A stretch of 64,000 nucleotides of DNA from an uncultured Chloracidobacterium sp. (GCA_937941715.1 CALDGX010000133.1:1-64000), one strand, 5' to 3'; counted from the stretch's first letter, positions 7,390-16,614 are shown. A program made the numbers and translations. The notes: generated by a model from the sequence alone, not told the origin.

Positions 7390-7421
7390 TTAGAATAATT
7401 CTAATTCTAAACATAAGTCAA
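7390..7421 (-). promoter_or_regulatory. katG promoter with PerR/Fur-like box
   Basis: On the minus strand TTGACT (7421-7416), an 18-bp spacer and TATTCT (7397-7392) form a sigma-70-type promoter. The palindrome TTAGAAT-T-ATTCTAA (7390-7404) overlaps the -10 element. An extra TAGAAT directly upstream makes three hexamer half-sites in a row, as in Fur-family operators. A repressor bound here would block RNA polymerase. The remaining 298 bp between katG and the epimerase gene hold nothing else I recognise except a GATCAC/GTGATC stem-loop at 7563-7580 over the epimerase stop codon. Confidence 0.65.
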
Positions 7422-7578
7422 GCCGCAATTCCGTCTTCATCAAAAAATTTAGCGATAGTTAGCGGTTGGGGTGATCAAGCGGATCTCTCGGTCTTTCATC
7501 GAGGAATTTCGCGAGCGATCGGGTATAGATCGAAACGATCGCCGAGCTCTTAGAGCGGGTCCGATCACTCCGCCGTGA

Positions 7579-8550
7579 TCAGGAGGTTTTTGGGGCCGAT
7601 CGGAGAAACCAGTCGACGAATTTAGGAATGCCGTCGGCTATCTTTGTGGATGGGTCGTAGTTAAGCAATTTGCGGGCCTTTGCGATGTCAGCGAAGGTAC
7701 AGGGGACATCGCCGGGCTGCATCGGCTGGTTGTCAATAATGGCCGTTTTTCCGAGGGCCTGTTCGAGCAGCGAGATCAATTCTCGCAGTTCGATCGTTTG
7801 CGACTCACCGAGGTTGAAGACCTCGTGCATCGAGGCATCATAATCGATCGAAGCTCTGACGCCCTGCATGATGTCGTCAATGTAGGTGTAATCTCGCCGG
7901 GTCGTACCGTCTCCGAACATTTGGATCGGTTTATCTTCGCTGATCAGCTTTGCAAATTTATGGATCGCCAGATCCGGACGCTGGCGGGCACCGTAAACCG
8001 TAAAGAACCGCAATCCGATAGTGCGGATCCCGTGCAAATGGGAATATGTATGACAGAGCAATTCGCCCGCTGCCTTGGTCGCTGCATATGGCGAGATGGG
8101 CTGATGGATCCGGTCGTCCTCGGAAAACGGCATTTTGCAATTGATACCGTAAACGCTCGACGAGGACGCAAAAACGAACTGCTTGACCTGGTGGATCCGT
8201 GCCAACTCAAGCAGATTTAGGGTTCCGGTCACGTTGGTCTCAAAATATAGACGGGGCTGCGTAAGCGACGGCCTTACGCCCGCCCGGGCGGCGAGATGCA
8301 CGATAACGTCAAACCCGGCATTGGCAAATACCTTTGCCAGTGCTTCCGTGTCTCGAATATCAGCCTCGACCAACCGGTAATCCGGATCGGTCAGGTGTCC
8401 GGCGATATTGACACGTTTGATCTCCGGCGAGTAGAAGTCATTCAGATCGTCAATAACGGTGATCCGCCAATCCCCCTCGGCAAGCAGACGGTCGACAAGG
8501 TGCGACCCAATGAATCCGGCTCCGCCGGTTATCAAAATGTTTCGTTTCAC
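7579..8550 (-). CDS. NAD-dependent sugar-nucleotide epimerase (UDP-glucuronate epimerase-like)
   Basis: A 323-residue extended short-chain dehydrogenase. The NAD-binding glycine motif GGAGFIGSHL is at residues 8-17. The catalytic Ser is in FASSSSVYG, and Tyr-Lys is in the YAATK motif. The segment LAARAGVRPSLTQPRLYFETNVTGTLNLLE closely resembles UDP-glucuronate 4-epimerases, so conversion of UDP-glucuronate to UDP-galacturonate for surface polysaccharide is the best guess; a related dehydratase or GalE-like role is possible. The start is GTG at 8550. No glycosyltransferases flank it, so pathway context is missing. Confidence 0.85.
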   Translation of the reverse strand: MKRNILITGGAGFIGSHLVDRLLAEGDWRITVIDDLNDFYSPEIKRVNIAGHLTDPDYRLVEADIRDTEALAKVFANAGFDVIVHLAARAGVRPSLTQPRLYFETNVTGTLNLLELARIHQVKQFVFASSSSVYGINCKMPFSEDDRIHQPISPYAATKAAGELLCHTYSHLHGIRTIGLRFFTVYGARQRPDLAIHKFAKLISEDKPIQMFGDGTTRRDYTYIDDIMQGVRASIDYDASMHEVFNLGESQTIELRELISLLEQALGKTAIIDNQPMQPGDVPCTFADIAKARKLLNYDPSTKIADGIPKFVDWFLRSAPKTS

Positions 8551-8636
8551 GATGATAGTGCTCAGCTCGCGGCAAAATAGCAGTCACAAGGCCGAACTGT
8601 CAAATTACCATAAACGCCAAGCATTTCGCCAAAACA

Positions 8637-9494
8637 CTAATTAAGAAATTTACGTCGGGCGTGGTGCCGGTGGAGCAGTTCCTCTAAAAAGCCCTCGTAA
8701 GTAAAATCGGCCATATCGTAGTTGGGTTTAAGCTTATACATCAGCGGCAGTGCGATCCGCCAAGCCATCCAAATACGCTGTTTGTCGGATAGGTCCCACC
8801 GCCGGCGAAGAAAGCTCTCAACGACCTCTATTTCAGCATCCGTCACCCGTTCCAGATCGGCCTGAAATTCGATGCGTTTCTGCACGCGGCTAAATGCGGT
8901 ATCGCTGACCGGATTTGAAAAGGTTTCGGCAAATGTTGGGGCCTCGCCGGCTCGTTCCCGAATTACCACGGTACCGGCAAAAATATCGCCCAATCGCTGA
9001 TCGCGATTGCTCAGAAATATTGTGATGAGTCCGATCGAATAGACGGGCACGATAAATCCCGGAACCGCGTCGCCGATCCGCAAGAGGTTGCGAGCGATCG
9101 CTTCCCATAACGTAATGGGCCTTCCGTCTTCACGGATAACTCGGAGCTTGAGGAGCTTTTTTCCGGGCGTCTGGCCATTCCATAGCCATTCAAAGAAGAT
9201 GAAATAGCCCGCAAAAATTAGAAAAAGGGCGAGTATCGTTATAGCGACCGTCCATTTCGGCATCTCGCCGAAGAGTTTGTCCGGCGCGTCCACCACCTCA
9301 CCTGCACTCATTCCGGCCAGCGCGAGCAGGAACCAGGCAATAATGAGTATCGACAAATATTGAATGAAATGGTCGATCGCAACTGCCAGAAACCGATTTC
9401 CGATCGAGGCCAGAGCAAACTCGAGCGGCACGCGTTCGGGCGTTTCGATGATCAGCGTTTCTTCGGTTTCTATTATGTGCCGCGACATTTTCAT
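8637..9494 (-). CDS. RDD family integral membrane protein
   Basis: A 285-residue membrane protein with the RDD domain in its first two thirds. The Arg in GNRFLAVAIDHFIQY begins the first long hydrophobic helix (about residues 30-60). Two further hydrophobic helices follow (about 85-110 and 150-175). The WNGQTPGKKLLKLRVIREDGRPIT loop between them is the most typical family segment. The C-terminal third is soluble and charged. Function is unknown; some RDD proteins act as sodium or proton antiporters. Two in-frame ATGs (9494 and 9488) are possible. It is transcribed divergently from ribH. Confidence 0.85.
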   Translation of the reverse strand: MKMSRHIIETEETLIIETPERVPLEFALASIGNRFLAVAIDHFIQYLSILIIAWFLLALAGMSAGEVVDAPDKLFGEMPKWTVAITILALFLIFAGYFIFFEWLWNGQTPGKKLLKLRVIREDGRPITLWEAIARNLLRIGDAVPGFIVPVYSIGLITIFLSNRDQRLGDIFAGTVVIRERAGEAPTFAETFSNPVSDTAFSRVQKRIEFQADLERVTDAEIEVVESFLRRRWDLSDKQRIWMAWRIALPLMYKLKPNYDMADFTYEGFLEELLHRHHARRKFLN

Positions 9495-9544
9495 CGGCTA
9501 TTATTCGGTGATTCAGCCGCAAAAGCAAAACTCGGCGCCCTATA

Positions 9545-9574
9545 TTGGCAAACTGGTTTGGCGTTCTCTATACT
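9545..9574 (+). promoter_or_regulatory. ribH-nusB promoter
   Basis: TTGGCA (9545-9550), an 18-bp spacer and TATACT (9569-9574) make a good sigma-70-type promoter between the divergent RDD gene and ribH. Its position argues against starting ribH at the in-frame TTG at 9545, which would lie inside the -35 box. Confidence 0.6.
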
Positions 9575-9610
9575 CTAAGGAGCGGAATTGCCGCCTTTGG
9601 ATCACAAATT

Positions 9611-10132
9611 TTGAAAACGGAACTTAATCGAGCACCAATCTCAGCCGCCGGCCGCCGCTTTGCGATCGTCGTCAGCCGCTGGAATCACGAACTCACGTCC
9701 AGGCTCGCAGCCGGTGCGGCCGAGGCCCTCAGCGGCGCGGGCACGGATGCTGGCGATGTCGAAACCTTCTGGGTGCCCGGAGCTTTTGAACTGCCGCTTG
9801 CGTGCCAGATGGCCGCGGAAACCGGCGAATTTGACGCCGTGATCGCCCTCGGCGTAGTGATCCGCGGCGATACGCCCCACTTTGACTATGTGGCCGGACA
9901 GGCCGCTGCCGGCATCATGAATGCCGGATTGAATACCGGCATCCCGATCCTTTTTGGCGTCATTACTGCCGACACAACCGAACAGGCGGTCGCTCGTTCG
10001 GGCGAAAAAGAAGACAATAAAGGCTACGAGGCCGCACTCTCGGCGATCGAGATGACGTCGCTGTGCCACGAATTTGCCGACCGCGAACAGATGTTCTCCG
10101 TCGAAGACAAGGTGATCCCGAATGTCGTTTGA
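9611..10132 (+). CDS. ribH: 6,7-dimethyl-8-ribityllumazine synthase
   Basis: Lumazine synthase, the penultimate step of riboflavin synthesis, which condenses the ribityl-pyrimidine with dihydroxybutanone phosphate and forms pentamers or 60-mer shells. Conserved segments are FAIVVSRWNHELT (substrate-binding Trp/Asn region), WVPGAFELP, ALGVVIRGDTPHFDYV with the catalytic His, and ILFGVITADTTEQA. The start is not certain: TTG at 9611 leaves 16 residues before the first strand, the family norm, and lies about 35 bases after a predicted promoter. The 3' end overlaps nusB by 11 bp, implying translational coupling of this classic ribH-nusB pair. Confidence 0.92.
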   Translation: MKTELNRAPISAAGRRFAIVVSRWNHELTSRLAAGAAEALSGAGTDAGDVETFWVPGAFELPLACQMAAETGEFDAVIALGVVIRGDTPHFDYVAGQAAAGIMNAGLNTGIPILFGVITADTTEQAVARSGEKEDNKGYEAALSAIEMTSLCHEFADREQMFSVEDKVIPNVV

Positions 10133-11075
10133 AAAGGTTGAAAAAAGCTCGGGAACCCGACACAAGGCCCGCGAATGTGCCCTGCATATGCTTTTTGCGT
10201 ATGACTTGGTCAGGCAGGAACGCTTTACGTCCGGTGACTATTGGGCTGAGCTTGGGCTCGAGCAGTTTCACAAAGGTGCAAATGATCTGCTTCGGCGAGT
10301 CACCACCGGGGCGGATGACCTCGGAAAGTATTTTGACCAGATAAAGGCCCTGCTCAAACGTGCGGACAGCCTCGACCGAGAAAGCTCGAGAGCGGCCAAG
10401 CTAAAGCACCTCGACAATCTCAACGGCCTTCTTCGAATGACCTATGGCAAACTTCGCGATTCGGTCGCGAACAACGACGGTCCGGATACGGAGGACGTCA
10501 AGGTCGTGCTCAATGAGATCAAGACTCAATTCGAGAGGCTCGTTGGCGACTTTCGGCATCTCGAGTCGTTGGACAAGAGCGACTTCTTCAAAGAGGAGCA
10601 CCGCGAACTCAAGGACCTGTCCGTACGAGTTGAAACGGCACTCAACGATCTTTTGACCAAGACCCTGCCGGCGATCGAGGAGATGATAGTTGCGGTTACG
10701 CCGGCAAGGACCTTTGCCGATGATCTAGCTCTCGGAACTATCGCCAACGTCGATACCATTGACAGCCGCATTAAGACCCGAGCCGAGCACTGGCGTATCG
10801 AACGAATGGCGATCGTCGACCGCAACGTCTTGCGATTGGCCGTCTACGAATTTCTATTCGCCGACACGCCGCACACGGTCGTTATTAACGAAGCACTCGA
10901 GATAGCCCGACGATTTTCCACCTACGAAGCGACACAATTCATAAACGGGATTCTCGACGCCATCAAGCAGGATCTCGACAACGCGGCCGCCGGAGGCTTG
11001 TCCGACAACGATAACGATGGAGACAACTCCAAGCCCAAACCTGCACGTTCGCGATCGCGTTCATCTGCAAAATGA
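10122..11075 (+). CDS. nusB: Transcription antitermination factor NusB with a large helical insertion
   Basis: NusB binds boxA RNA with NusE/S10 and supports antitermination on rRNA operons. The N-terminal signature RHKARECALHMLFAYDL (residues 13-29) and the C-terminal half AEHWRIERMAIVDRNVLRLAVYEFLF through FINGILDAI (221-281) are clear NusB. Bacterial NusB is usually about 130-170 residues, but this one has 317. The extra part lies at about residues 79-210, is charged, mostly helical in appearance and lacks any motif I know. A low-complexity tail (DNDNDGDN, then an RSRSRSS stretch) follows residue 290. It overlaps ribH by 11 bp, and its stop overlaps the next ATG (ATGA). Confidence 0.9.
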   Translation: MSFEKVEKSSGTRHKARECALHMLFAYDLVRQERFTSGDYWAELGLEQFHKGANDLLRRVTTGADDLGKYFDQIKALLKRADSLDRESSRAAKLKHLDNLNGLLRMTYGKLRDSVANNDGPDTEDVKVVLNEIKTQFERLVGDFRHLESLDKSDFFKEEHRELKDLSVRVETALNDLLTKTLPAIEEMIVAVTPARTFADDLALGTIANVDTIDSRIKTRAEHWRIERMAIVDRNVLRLAVYEFLFADTPHTVVINEALEIARRFSTYEATQFINGILDAIKQDLDNAAAGGLSDNDNDGDNSKPKPARSRSRSSAK

Positions 11076-11650
11076 CGCTGTCCCGAATATTCGCGGCAAT
11101 TGCCGCTGTTTGTGTGCTTTTGATCGTCGCACCCGCGCAAGAACTCCCCAAAAAGATCCGCGGTTACAAGGTCCATAACGCCAGGATCGACGTCGATAGT
11201 GGTGACAGTTCAACGCGATCGACTGGTGTCGACGGCGCTGTTTCGGTCGGTTCGCCGACTCTGGTCGATATCGGGTTCAGCGGTGTCACGCTCGACGTCG
11301 GAGGCTCATTTATGGCCATTGATCAAAGCGGGTCGATCGACTTTCTCACCTTCAAGGATCTTCGTGTCAACGGTATCGACGTCGACGCAGATGAGTACCG
11401 CCATTCATTCTCATTTACGAAAAATAAGGCCGTCAGGCTTCCGTCGCCGATCAGGGTCAAGATCGGCACCTTGGATCTCGCTAAAGCCGCTTACCGGGAA
11501 TACGTATCCTCAAAAGAAACGTGGAAGGTGACGGGAACTGTCTTCGCATTTGGCCGATTTAGAAGATTCGGAATGAGTTTTAAACGCGTTGTGCCGATCA
11601 AGATCTCGCTGCTGATACCGAATCCGATACCCGCCGCTCTCCGAAACTAA
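11072..11650 (+). CDS. Secreted hypothetical protein
   Basis: A 192-residue protein with a clear signal peptide (hydrophobic residues 5-20, cleavage probably after VAPAQ). I do not recognise the family. The mature part is beta-rich, with repeated short strands such as TLVDIGFSGVTLDVGGSF and IDFLTFKDLRVNGIDVDADEY. The pattern recalls single-domain beta-sandwich proteins of the LEA14/WHy kind, but no firm motif supports that. It is coupled to nusB through an ATGA overlap, so it is probably expressed with ribH and nusB, although a periplasmic protein is an odd partner for them. Confidence 0.7.
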   Translation: MTLSRIFAAIAAVCVLLIVAPAQELPKKIRGYKVHNARIDVDSGDSSTRSTGVDGAVSVGSPTLVDIGFSGVTLDVGGSFMAIDQSGSIDFLTFKDLRVNGIDVDADEYRHSFSFTKNKAVRLPSPIRVKIGTLDLAKAAYREYVSSKETWKVTGTVFAFGRFRRFGMSFKRVVPIKISLLIPNPIPAALRN

Positions 11651-11726
11651 GAGAAACTACGTTTTTTGGCCGGATTGCGATAAAATTGAAGTTTGAGCAA
11701 TTTTAGGCGAGGAATCCTATAAAACC

Positions 11727-14700
11727 GTGAGCGAAAATAAAGATCTATCCGCATTTATTCAAGAAAATTTTGGTTCGAACGCGACCTATGTCGAAGGGCT
11801 TCTGGCACGCTATCGCAGCGATCCAAAGCAGGTTGACGACGCATGGCAGGAGTATTTTGGCGACCTGTTGGGCGGCAGGAAACCCGGAGACACGACCCCC
11901 GCGACTTCGGCTGTAAGCACTAACGCTGTCTCGTCGCCCGCCGCTTCAACAACTCCGAAACCGCCGGTTGTCGTGCCTATTTCTGGTGACGTTTCACCCC
12001 GTCCGATAACCGGACCGGCCAAAAAGATCGTCGAAAACATGGAGACGAGCCTCACGGTTCCGACGGCCACTAGTTTCCGTACCATCCCCGTCAAGGTGCT
12101 TGAAGAAAACCGACGGATCATCAACGACCATCTGGCTAAGGGACTGCATGGCAAGGTCTCGTTCACCCACTTGATAGCTTGGGCGATCGTTTCGGCCATC
12201 CGGTCTTACCCTAATATGAACGTTGGATTCGGCATCGTTGATGGCGTGCCGTCGCGACTCGAACATCAGGATGTAAACCTCGGTATAGCTATCGATATTG
12301 AGAAAAAAGACGGTTCGCGAAATCTGTTGGTGCCGAATATCAAGGCCGCTGACAAGATGACATTTGGCGGCTTTTTCTCTGCCTACAACGAACAGGTCAA
12401 AAAGGCTCGCGACGGTAAGCTTGAGATAGCTGATTTTCAAGGCACGACGATCTCGCTGACAAATCCGGGTACGATCGGCACGGCTGCCTCAAATCCGCGT
12501 CTGATGTCCGGTCAGAGCGCCATCATCGCGACCGGAGCCATCGAATATCCGCCTGAATATCAGGCGATGACGGCAGGCACGATATCGGCTCTCGGCATCA
12601 GCAAGATCGTGACCATTACGAATACGTACGATCACCGAGTGATCCAGGGAGCAGAGAGCGGGCTGTTTCTCGCCCGGATAAATGAGCTTCTGAAAGGACA
12701 GCATGGGTTCTACGAGGAGATCTTTGCCGATCTCGAGATCCACTACCCGCCGCTTCGTTGGGCTGACGATTATAACCCCTCGCTGTTTGGCGGAGAACAA
12801 GCTCAGGTCGAAAAACAAGCGAATGTTCTGCAGTTGATAAACGCTTACCGCGTTCGCGGACATATGTTGGCCGATATCGATCCGCTCAACATGACAACTC
12901 ACTACACGCCCGAACTGGACCTCGAAAATTTCGGTTTGACAATTTGGGATCTGGACCGCGAATTCATCACCGGCGGGCTTCACGGCGAGCAGACCGCCAC
13001 GCTTCGCCGCATCCTGGACATCCTTCGCCGTGCGTATTGCGGGAAGGTCGGCGTCGAGTACCGCCATTTAAGGAGTGATGAGCAAAAAGAATGGATCCGT
13101 CGGCAGGTCCGCGAACAGTTCGTCGACACTAAACCGCTCACGCCGGAGACCAAAAAGGAATTGCTGCAGAAGTTGATCGAGGCAGAGCAGTTCGAGCAGT
13201 TCCTGCATAAAAAATACCTCGGGCAAAAACGCTTTTCGCTCGAAGGCTGCGAAACCGTCATTCCGATGCTCGACCAGTTGATCGAGGGTGCATCGGCCCG
13301 CGGCGTCGATGAGATCTATATGGGAATGGCACATCGGGGCCGCCTCAATGTCCTCGCCAACATCGTCGGCGACCCGGAAAAGGGTGATATGGCGGAACGT
13401 ATCTTCACCGTTTTTGAAGGCACTTCACATCCTAATTTCCCTGCCGACGAGGGCGACGTTAAGTATCATCAGGGCGCCATCGGACTCCGTAAGACGAAAG
13501 CCGGCCGGGATCTCCATATCCGGTTGTCGTGCAACCCGAGTCACCTTGAGACTGTAAATCCGGTTGTCGAAGGGATGGCACGGGCGCGTCAGGACGAACT
13601 TCGCGAGGGCGAAAACCGGCCGCGTGAAGAAGTTTACGATCAGATTCTACCGCTGTTGCTTCACGGTGACGCCGCATTTGCCGGGCAAGGCGTAGTGATG
13701 GAAACGCTCCAACTCGCCGGTTTGCCGGGCTATCGGACCGGCGGGACGATACATCTGGTCATTAATAACCAGATCGGTTTCACGACATCGCCCGGGCTTA
13801 GCCGCAGTTCGATCTATTCGACCGATGCCGCCCATGTCACGCAAACACCGGTATTTCATATCAATGCCGACGATCCGGAAGCCGCGTTTCGCGTCATTCA
13901 GATAGCACTGGATTATAGACGCGAGTTCAACCTTGACGTCGTGCTCGACCTTATCGGGTTCAGGCGGCTCGGTCACAACGAAGGCGACGAACCGAGCTAC
14001 ACCCAACCCGTGATGTACGCTCGAGTCAAGGCTCATCCCGGCACGCGGCATATGTATGCCCAGCAGTTGATCCGCGAGGGAGTGATCACCGAGGACGATC
14101 TGGCGGCGATGACGGGTAAGGTCGTCGAGAAGTATGAGGGCATTCTTGCCCGAGCTAAGAACATCGCCGCAGAAAAGCCGGCCAAGGCCGCTCTCGCCGC
14201 CCCGCCGGCCGAAGACGACGGTTCGAACATACTCGAGACCGGCGTGCCCGCCTCGGTGCTTAAGACCGTTTCCGAAAAGATCTCGTTGGTTCCGGAAGGG
14301 TTCAGCGTAAACCCGAAAATGGTCGGCCAGCTTGCTCGGCGGGCAAAGATGGGCGAGGGCGAAGTGCCGATGGATTGGGCATTTGGCGAGCTTATGGCGA
14401 TCGGGTCGCTTGTTCTTGAAGGTTCGTCAGTTCGAGTCAGCGGACAGGATTCAGGACGCGGCACTTTTTCGCAACGGCACGCCAATATGTACGATACGAT
14501 GACGGGCGAACGCTGGGCTCCGCTGAACGAACTCCGGAGCGGCACGAACCCGAATGCTCGTGCTTATATCTTCGACAGTTCGCTTTCGGAGTATGGAGTA
14601 CTTGGTTTTGAGTACGGCTATTCTGTCGTTTCGCAAAACGAGCTGGTCGCCTGGGAGGCCCAGTTCGGTGATTTTTCGAACGGCGCTCAGATAATGATCG

Positions 14701-15434
14701 ACCAGTATATCTCGTCGTCGGAGGACAAATGGCAGCAGCGGTCCAGGCTCGTGATGCTGCTGCCGCACGGCTACGAAGGCCAGGGCCCCGAGCATTCGTC
14801 GGCCCGGCTCGAACGCTATCTCCAGTTATGTGCCGAAAACAATATGCAGGTCTGTTACCCGTCGACGCCGGCACAGTACTTTCATATGCTGAGGCGGCAG
14901 GTCAAACAGGAGATCGCAAGGCCGCTCGTTGTGATGACGCCAAAGAGCCTATTGCGATTGCCGGCTGCAACCTCAGAGATGTCGGAGCTTGAAAGCGGCG
15001 GTTTCCGGCCGGTCATCGATGACGCCTCGGTCACGGATAAGTCTAAGATCAAGCGGTTGTCGATCTGTAGCGGCAAGGTCTATTATGACCTCGATGCGGC
15101 TCGCTCGGCGGCGGGCAATACGGATGTCGCTATTATCCGGCTGGAACAATTCTATCCGTTCCCGACGTCGATGCTCACGGAGGTCATAGCGGCGTACAAG
15201 AACGCAAACGAGATCGTCTGGACACAAGAAGAGCCACGAAACATGGGCGGATGGACCTTTGTCGAACCGCGATTGCGGAACATCCTCCCCGACGGCGTTA
15301 CGCTCCAATATGTCGGCCGGGCAGCCTCGGCATCGCCTGCGACCGGTTCGTACGCGATCCACAATCTCGAACAGGCGAAATTGGTCGATGAAACGCTTGG
15401 CGCACCCGTCGGCGAGTCATCGGCCGCGGTCTGA
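11727..15434 (+). CDS. kgd: Multifunctional 2-oxoglutarate dehydrogenase E2-E1 (Kgd type)
   Basis: A 1,235-residue fusion that decarboxylates 2-oxoglutarate and transfers the succinyl group in the TCA cycle. Residues 1-45 match the SucA N-terminal helix (FGSNATYVEGLLARYRSDP). Residues about 60-95 are a Pro/Thr/Ala linker. Residues about 95-330 are an E2 acyltransferase domain ending in YDHRVIQGAESG. The E1 thiamine-diphosphate part follows, with MAHRGRLNVLANIVG, HLETVNPVVEGMARA, LLLHGDAAFAGQGVV and GFRRLGHNEGDEPS. No lipoyl domain is present, as in the actinobacterial Kgd enzymes, so a separate lipoyl-bearing E2 is needed for full dehydrogenase activity. The start is GTG with GAGG upstream. 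Confidence 0.93.
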   Translation: MSENKDLSAFIQENFGSNATYVEGLLARYRSDPKQVDDAWQEYFGDLLGGRKPGDTTPATSAVSTNAVSSPAASTTPKPPVVVPISGDVSPRPITGPAKKIVENMETSLTVPTATSFRTIPVKVLEENRRIINDHLAKGLHGKVSFTHLIAWAIVSAIRSYPNMNVGFGIVDGVPSRLEHQDVNLGIAIDIEKKDGSRNLLVPNIKAADKMTFGGFFSAYNEQVKKARDGKLEIADFQGTTISLTNPGTIGTAASNPRLMSGQSAIIATGAIEYPPEYQAMTAGTISALGISKIVTITNTYDHRVIQGAESGLFLARINELLKGQHGFYEEIFADLEIHYPPLRWADDYNPSLFGGEQAQVEKQANVLQLINAYRVRGHMLADIDPLNMTTHYTPELDLENFGLTIWDLDREFITGGLHGEQTATLRRILDILRRAYCGKVGVEYRHLRSDEQKEWIRRQVREQFVDTKPLTPETKKELLQKLIEAEQFEQFLHKKYLGQKRFSLEGCETVIPMLDQLIEGASARGVDEIYMGMAHRGRLNVLANIVGDPEKGDMAERIFTVFEGTSHPNFPADEGDVKYHQGAIGLRKTKAGRDLHIRLSCNPSHLETVNPVVEGMARARQDELREGENRPREEVYDQILPLLLHGDAAFAGQGVVMETLQLAGLPGYRTGGTIHLVINNQIGFTTSPGLSRSSIYSTDAAHVTQTPVFHINADDPEAAFRVIQIALDYRREFNLDVVLDLIGFRRLGHNEGDEPSYTQPVMYARVKAHPGTRHMYAQQLIREGVITEDDLAAMTGKVVEKYEGILARAKNIAAEKPAKAALAAPPAEDDGSNILETGVPASVLKTVSEKISLVPEGFSVNPKMVGQLARRAKMGEGEVPMDWAFGELMAIGSLVLEGSSVRVSGQDSGRGTFSQRHANMYDTMTGERWAPLNELRSGTNPNARAYIFDSSLSEYGVLGFEYGYSVVSQNELVAWEAQFGDFSNGAQIMIDQYISSSEDKWQQRSRLVMLLPHGYEGQGPEHSSARLERYLQLCAENNMQVCYPSTPAQYFHMLRRQVKQEIARPLVVMTPKSLLRLPAATSEMSELESGGFRPVIDDASVTDKSKIKRLSICSGKVYYDLDAARSAAGNTDVAIIRLEQFYPFPTSMLTEVIAAYKNANEIVWTQEEPRNMGGWTFVEPRLRNILPDGVTLQYVGRAASASPATGSYAIHNLEQAKLVDETLGAPVGESSAAV

Positions 15435-15484
15435 ACTGTCACAGGCGTAGTATAGAATTAGCCAGAAACTTGAGAACGTTGAAT

Positions 15485-16609
15485 ATGAATCTTTCGAAAC
15501 TGATCACGGTGGCACTCGCGTCATCGCTTGCGATATTGGTCACATTGGCCTGCCAGCCGAAGACCGTCAGCAGCGAGGAACCGCCGAAAACAAATGCCGC
15601 AGCACCGGAACCGACCCCGCCGGTCAACAAAGAACCGATCACGGTCGCCGCAGTCGGAGACATCATGATGGCGTCGCCGTTCCCGAATGAAAGCAGGATG
15701 CCGCCAAACGATGGTGCAGATCTGCTGAAAGATGTTACTCCGATCCTTTCGGCTGCTGATATCGCCTTTGGCAATCTGGAGGGGCCGATCGTGGACGGCG
15801 GCACCTCGGCAAAGTGTCGGCCCGGTTCTACGCAGTGTTTCGCTTTCAGAACGCCTACACGATACGGAAAATACCTAAAAGAAGCCGGATTTGACGTGAT
15901 GAGTGTCGCCAATAATCACGCCGGCGATTTTGGGCTCGCCGGGCGCGTCAGCACACAAAAGGTTCTGGATGAACAAGGGATAAAATACGCCGGCAGCCTC
16001 GAGCCCCCGGCGACCATAGCCTATCTCGACGTCAAGGGCAAAAAGGTCGGCTTCATCGCCTTCGGCCACAACAATGGTATGCCGAACGTCAACGATCTCG
16101 CCGGTGCCCGCCAACTTGTGCTCGAGGCTAAGAAGAAAGCGAATCTGGTCATTGTGTCATTTCACGGCGGAGCTGAGGGCACTGATCGGCAGCGCGTTCC
16201 GAACGCCAGCGAGATCTTTTTAGGCGAAAATCGCGGCAACCTGCCTGCTTTTGCCCACACCGTCATCGACGCCGGGGCCGACCTTGTGCTCGGCCATGGC
16301 CCGCATGTTATGCGCGGGATGGAGATCTACAAGGATCGCCTGATCGCGTATTCACTTGGCAACTTTGCAACCTACGGATGGTTTCGACTCGCGGGTGAAA
16401 CGGCATTGACGATGGTACTCGAGGTCAAAATTGACGCCGACGGTAAGTTTCTGGGCGGAAAGATCAACGCGGCAACGCTCGAAGGCAAGGGAATTCCGAC
16501 GCTCGATAAGAACGGAACTTCGATCCGCACAGTACGCAATCTCTCGATTGCCGACTTTGGGCCAAACGCCCCGAAGATAGCCGACGACGGTACAATAACG
16601 GCCAAATAG
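15485..16609 (+). CDS. CapA-family metallophosphatase-like lipoprotein
   Basis: A 374-residue protein of the CapA/PgsA-like (PGA_cap) family, which has a calcineurin-type phosphoesterase fold and includes poly-gamma-glutamate export factors. A lipobox LVTLAC with Cys23 gives a membrane-anchored lipoprotein, followed by a Pro-rich linker. The fold motifs follow in order: AVGDIMMA (about 62), GNLEGPIV, VANNHAGDFG, VSFHGGAEG and LGHGPHVMRG, then YSLGNFATYG. No other capsule synthesis genes are nearby, so the substrate is unknown. The ATG at 15485 is preferred over a TTG 15 bases upstream. It ends 5 bp from the convergent TPR regulator. Confidence 0.85.
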   Translation: MNLSKLITVALASSLAILVTLACQPKTVSSEEPPKTNAAAPEPTPPVNKEPITVAAVGDIMMASPFPNESRMPPNDGADLLKDVTPILSAADIAFGNLEGPIVDGGTSAKCRPGSTQCFAFRTPTRYGKYLKEAGFDVMSVANNHAGDFGLAGRVSTQKVLDEQGIKYAGSLEPPATIAYLDVKGKKVGFIAFGHNNGMPNVNDLAGARQLVLEAKKKANLVIVSFHGGAEGTDRQRVPNASEIFLGENRGNLPAFAHTVIDAGADLVLGHGPHVMRGMEIYKDRLIAYSLGNFATYGWFRLAGETALTMVLEVKIDADGKFLGGKINAATLEGKGIPTLDKNGTSIRTVRNLSIADFGPNAPKIADDGTITAK

Positions 16610-16614
16610 TCCCG

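Noticed and set aside
9545..9610. N-terminal extension of ribH from the TTG at 9545
   Set aside because: The TTG lies inside a predicted -35 box, and the extra 22 residues precede the conserved fold without resemblance to lumazine synthases.
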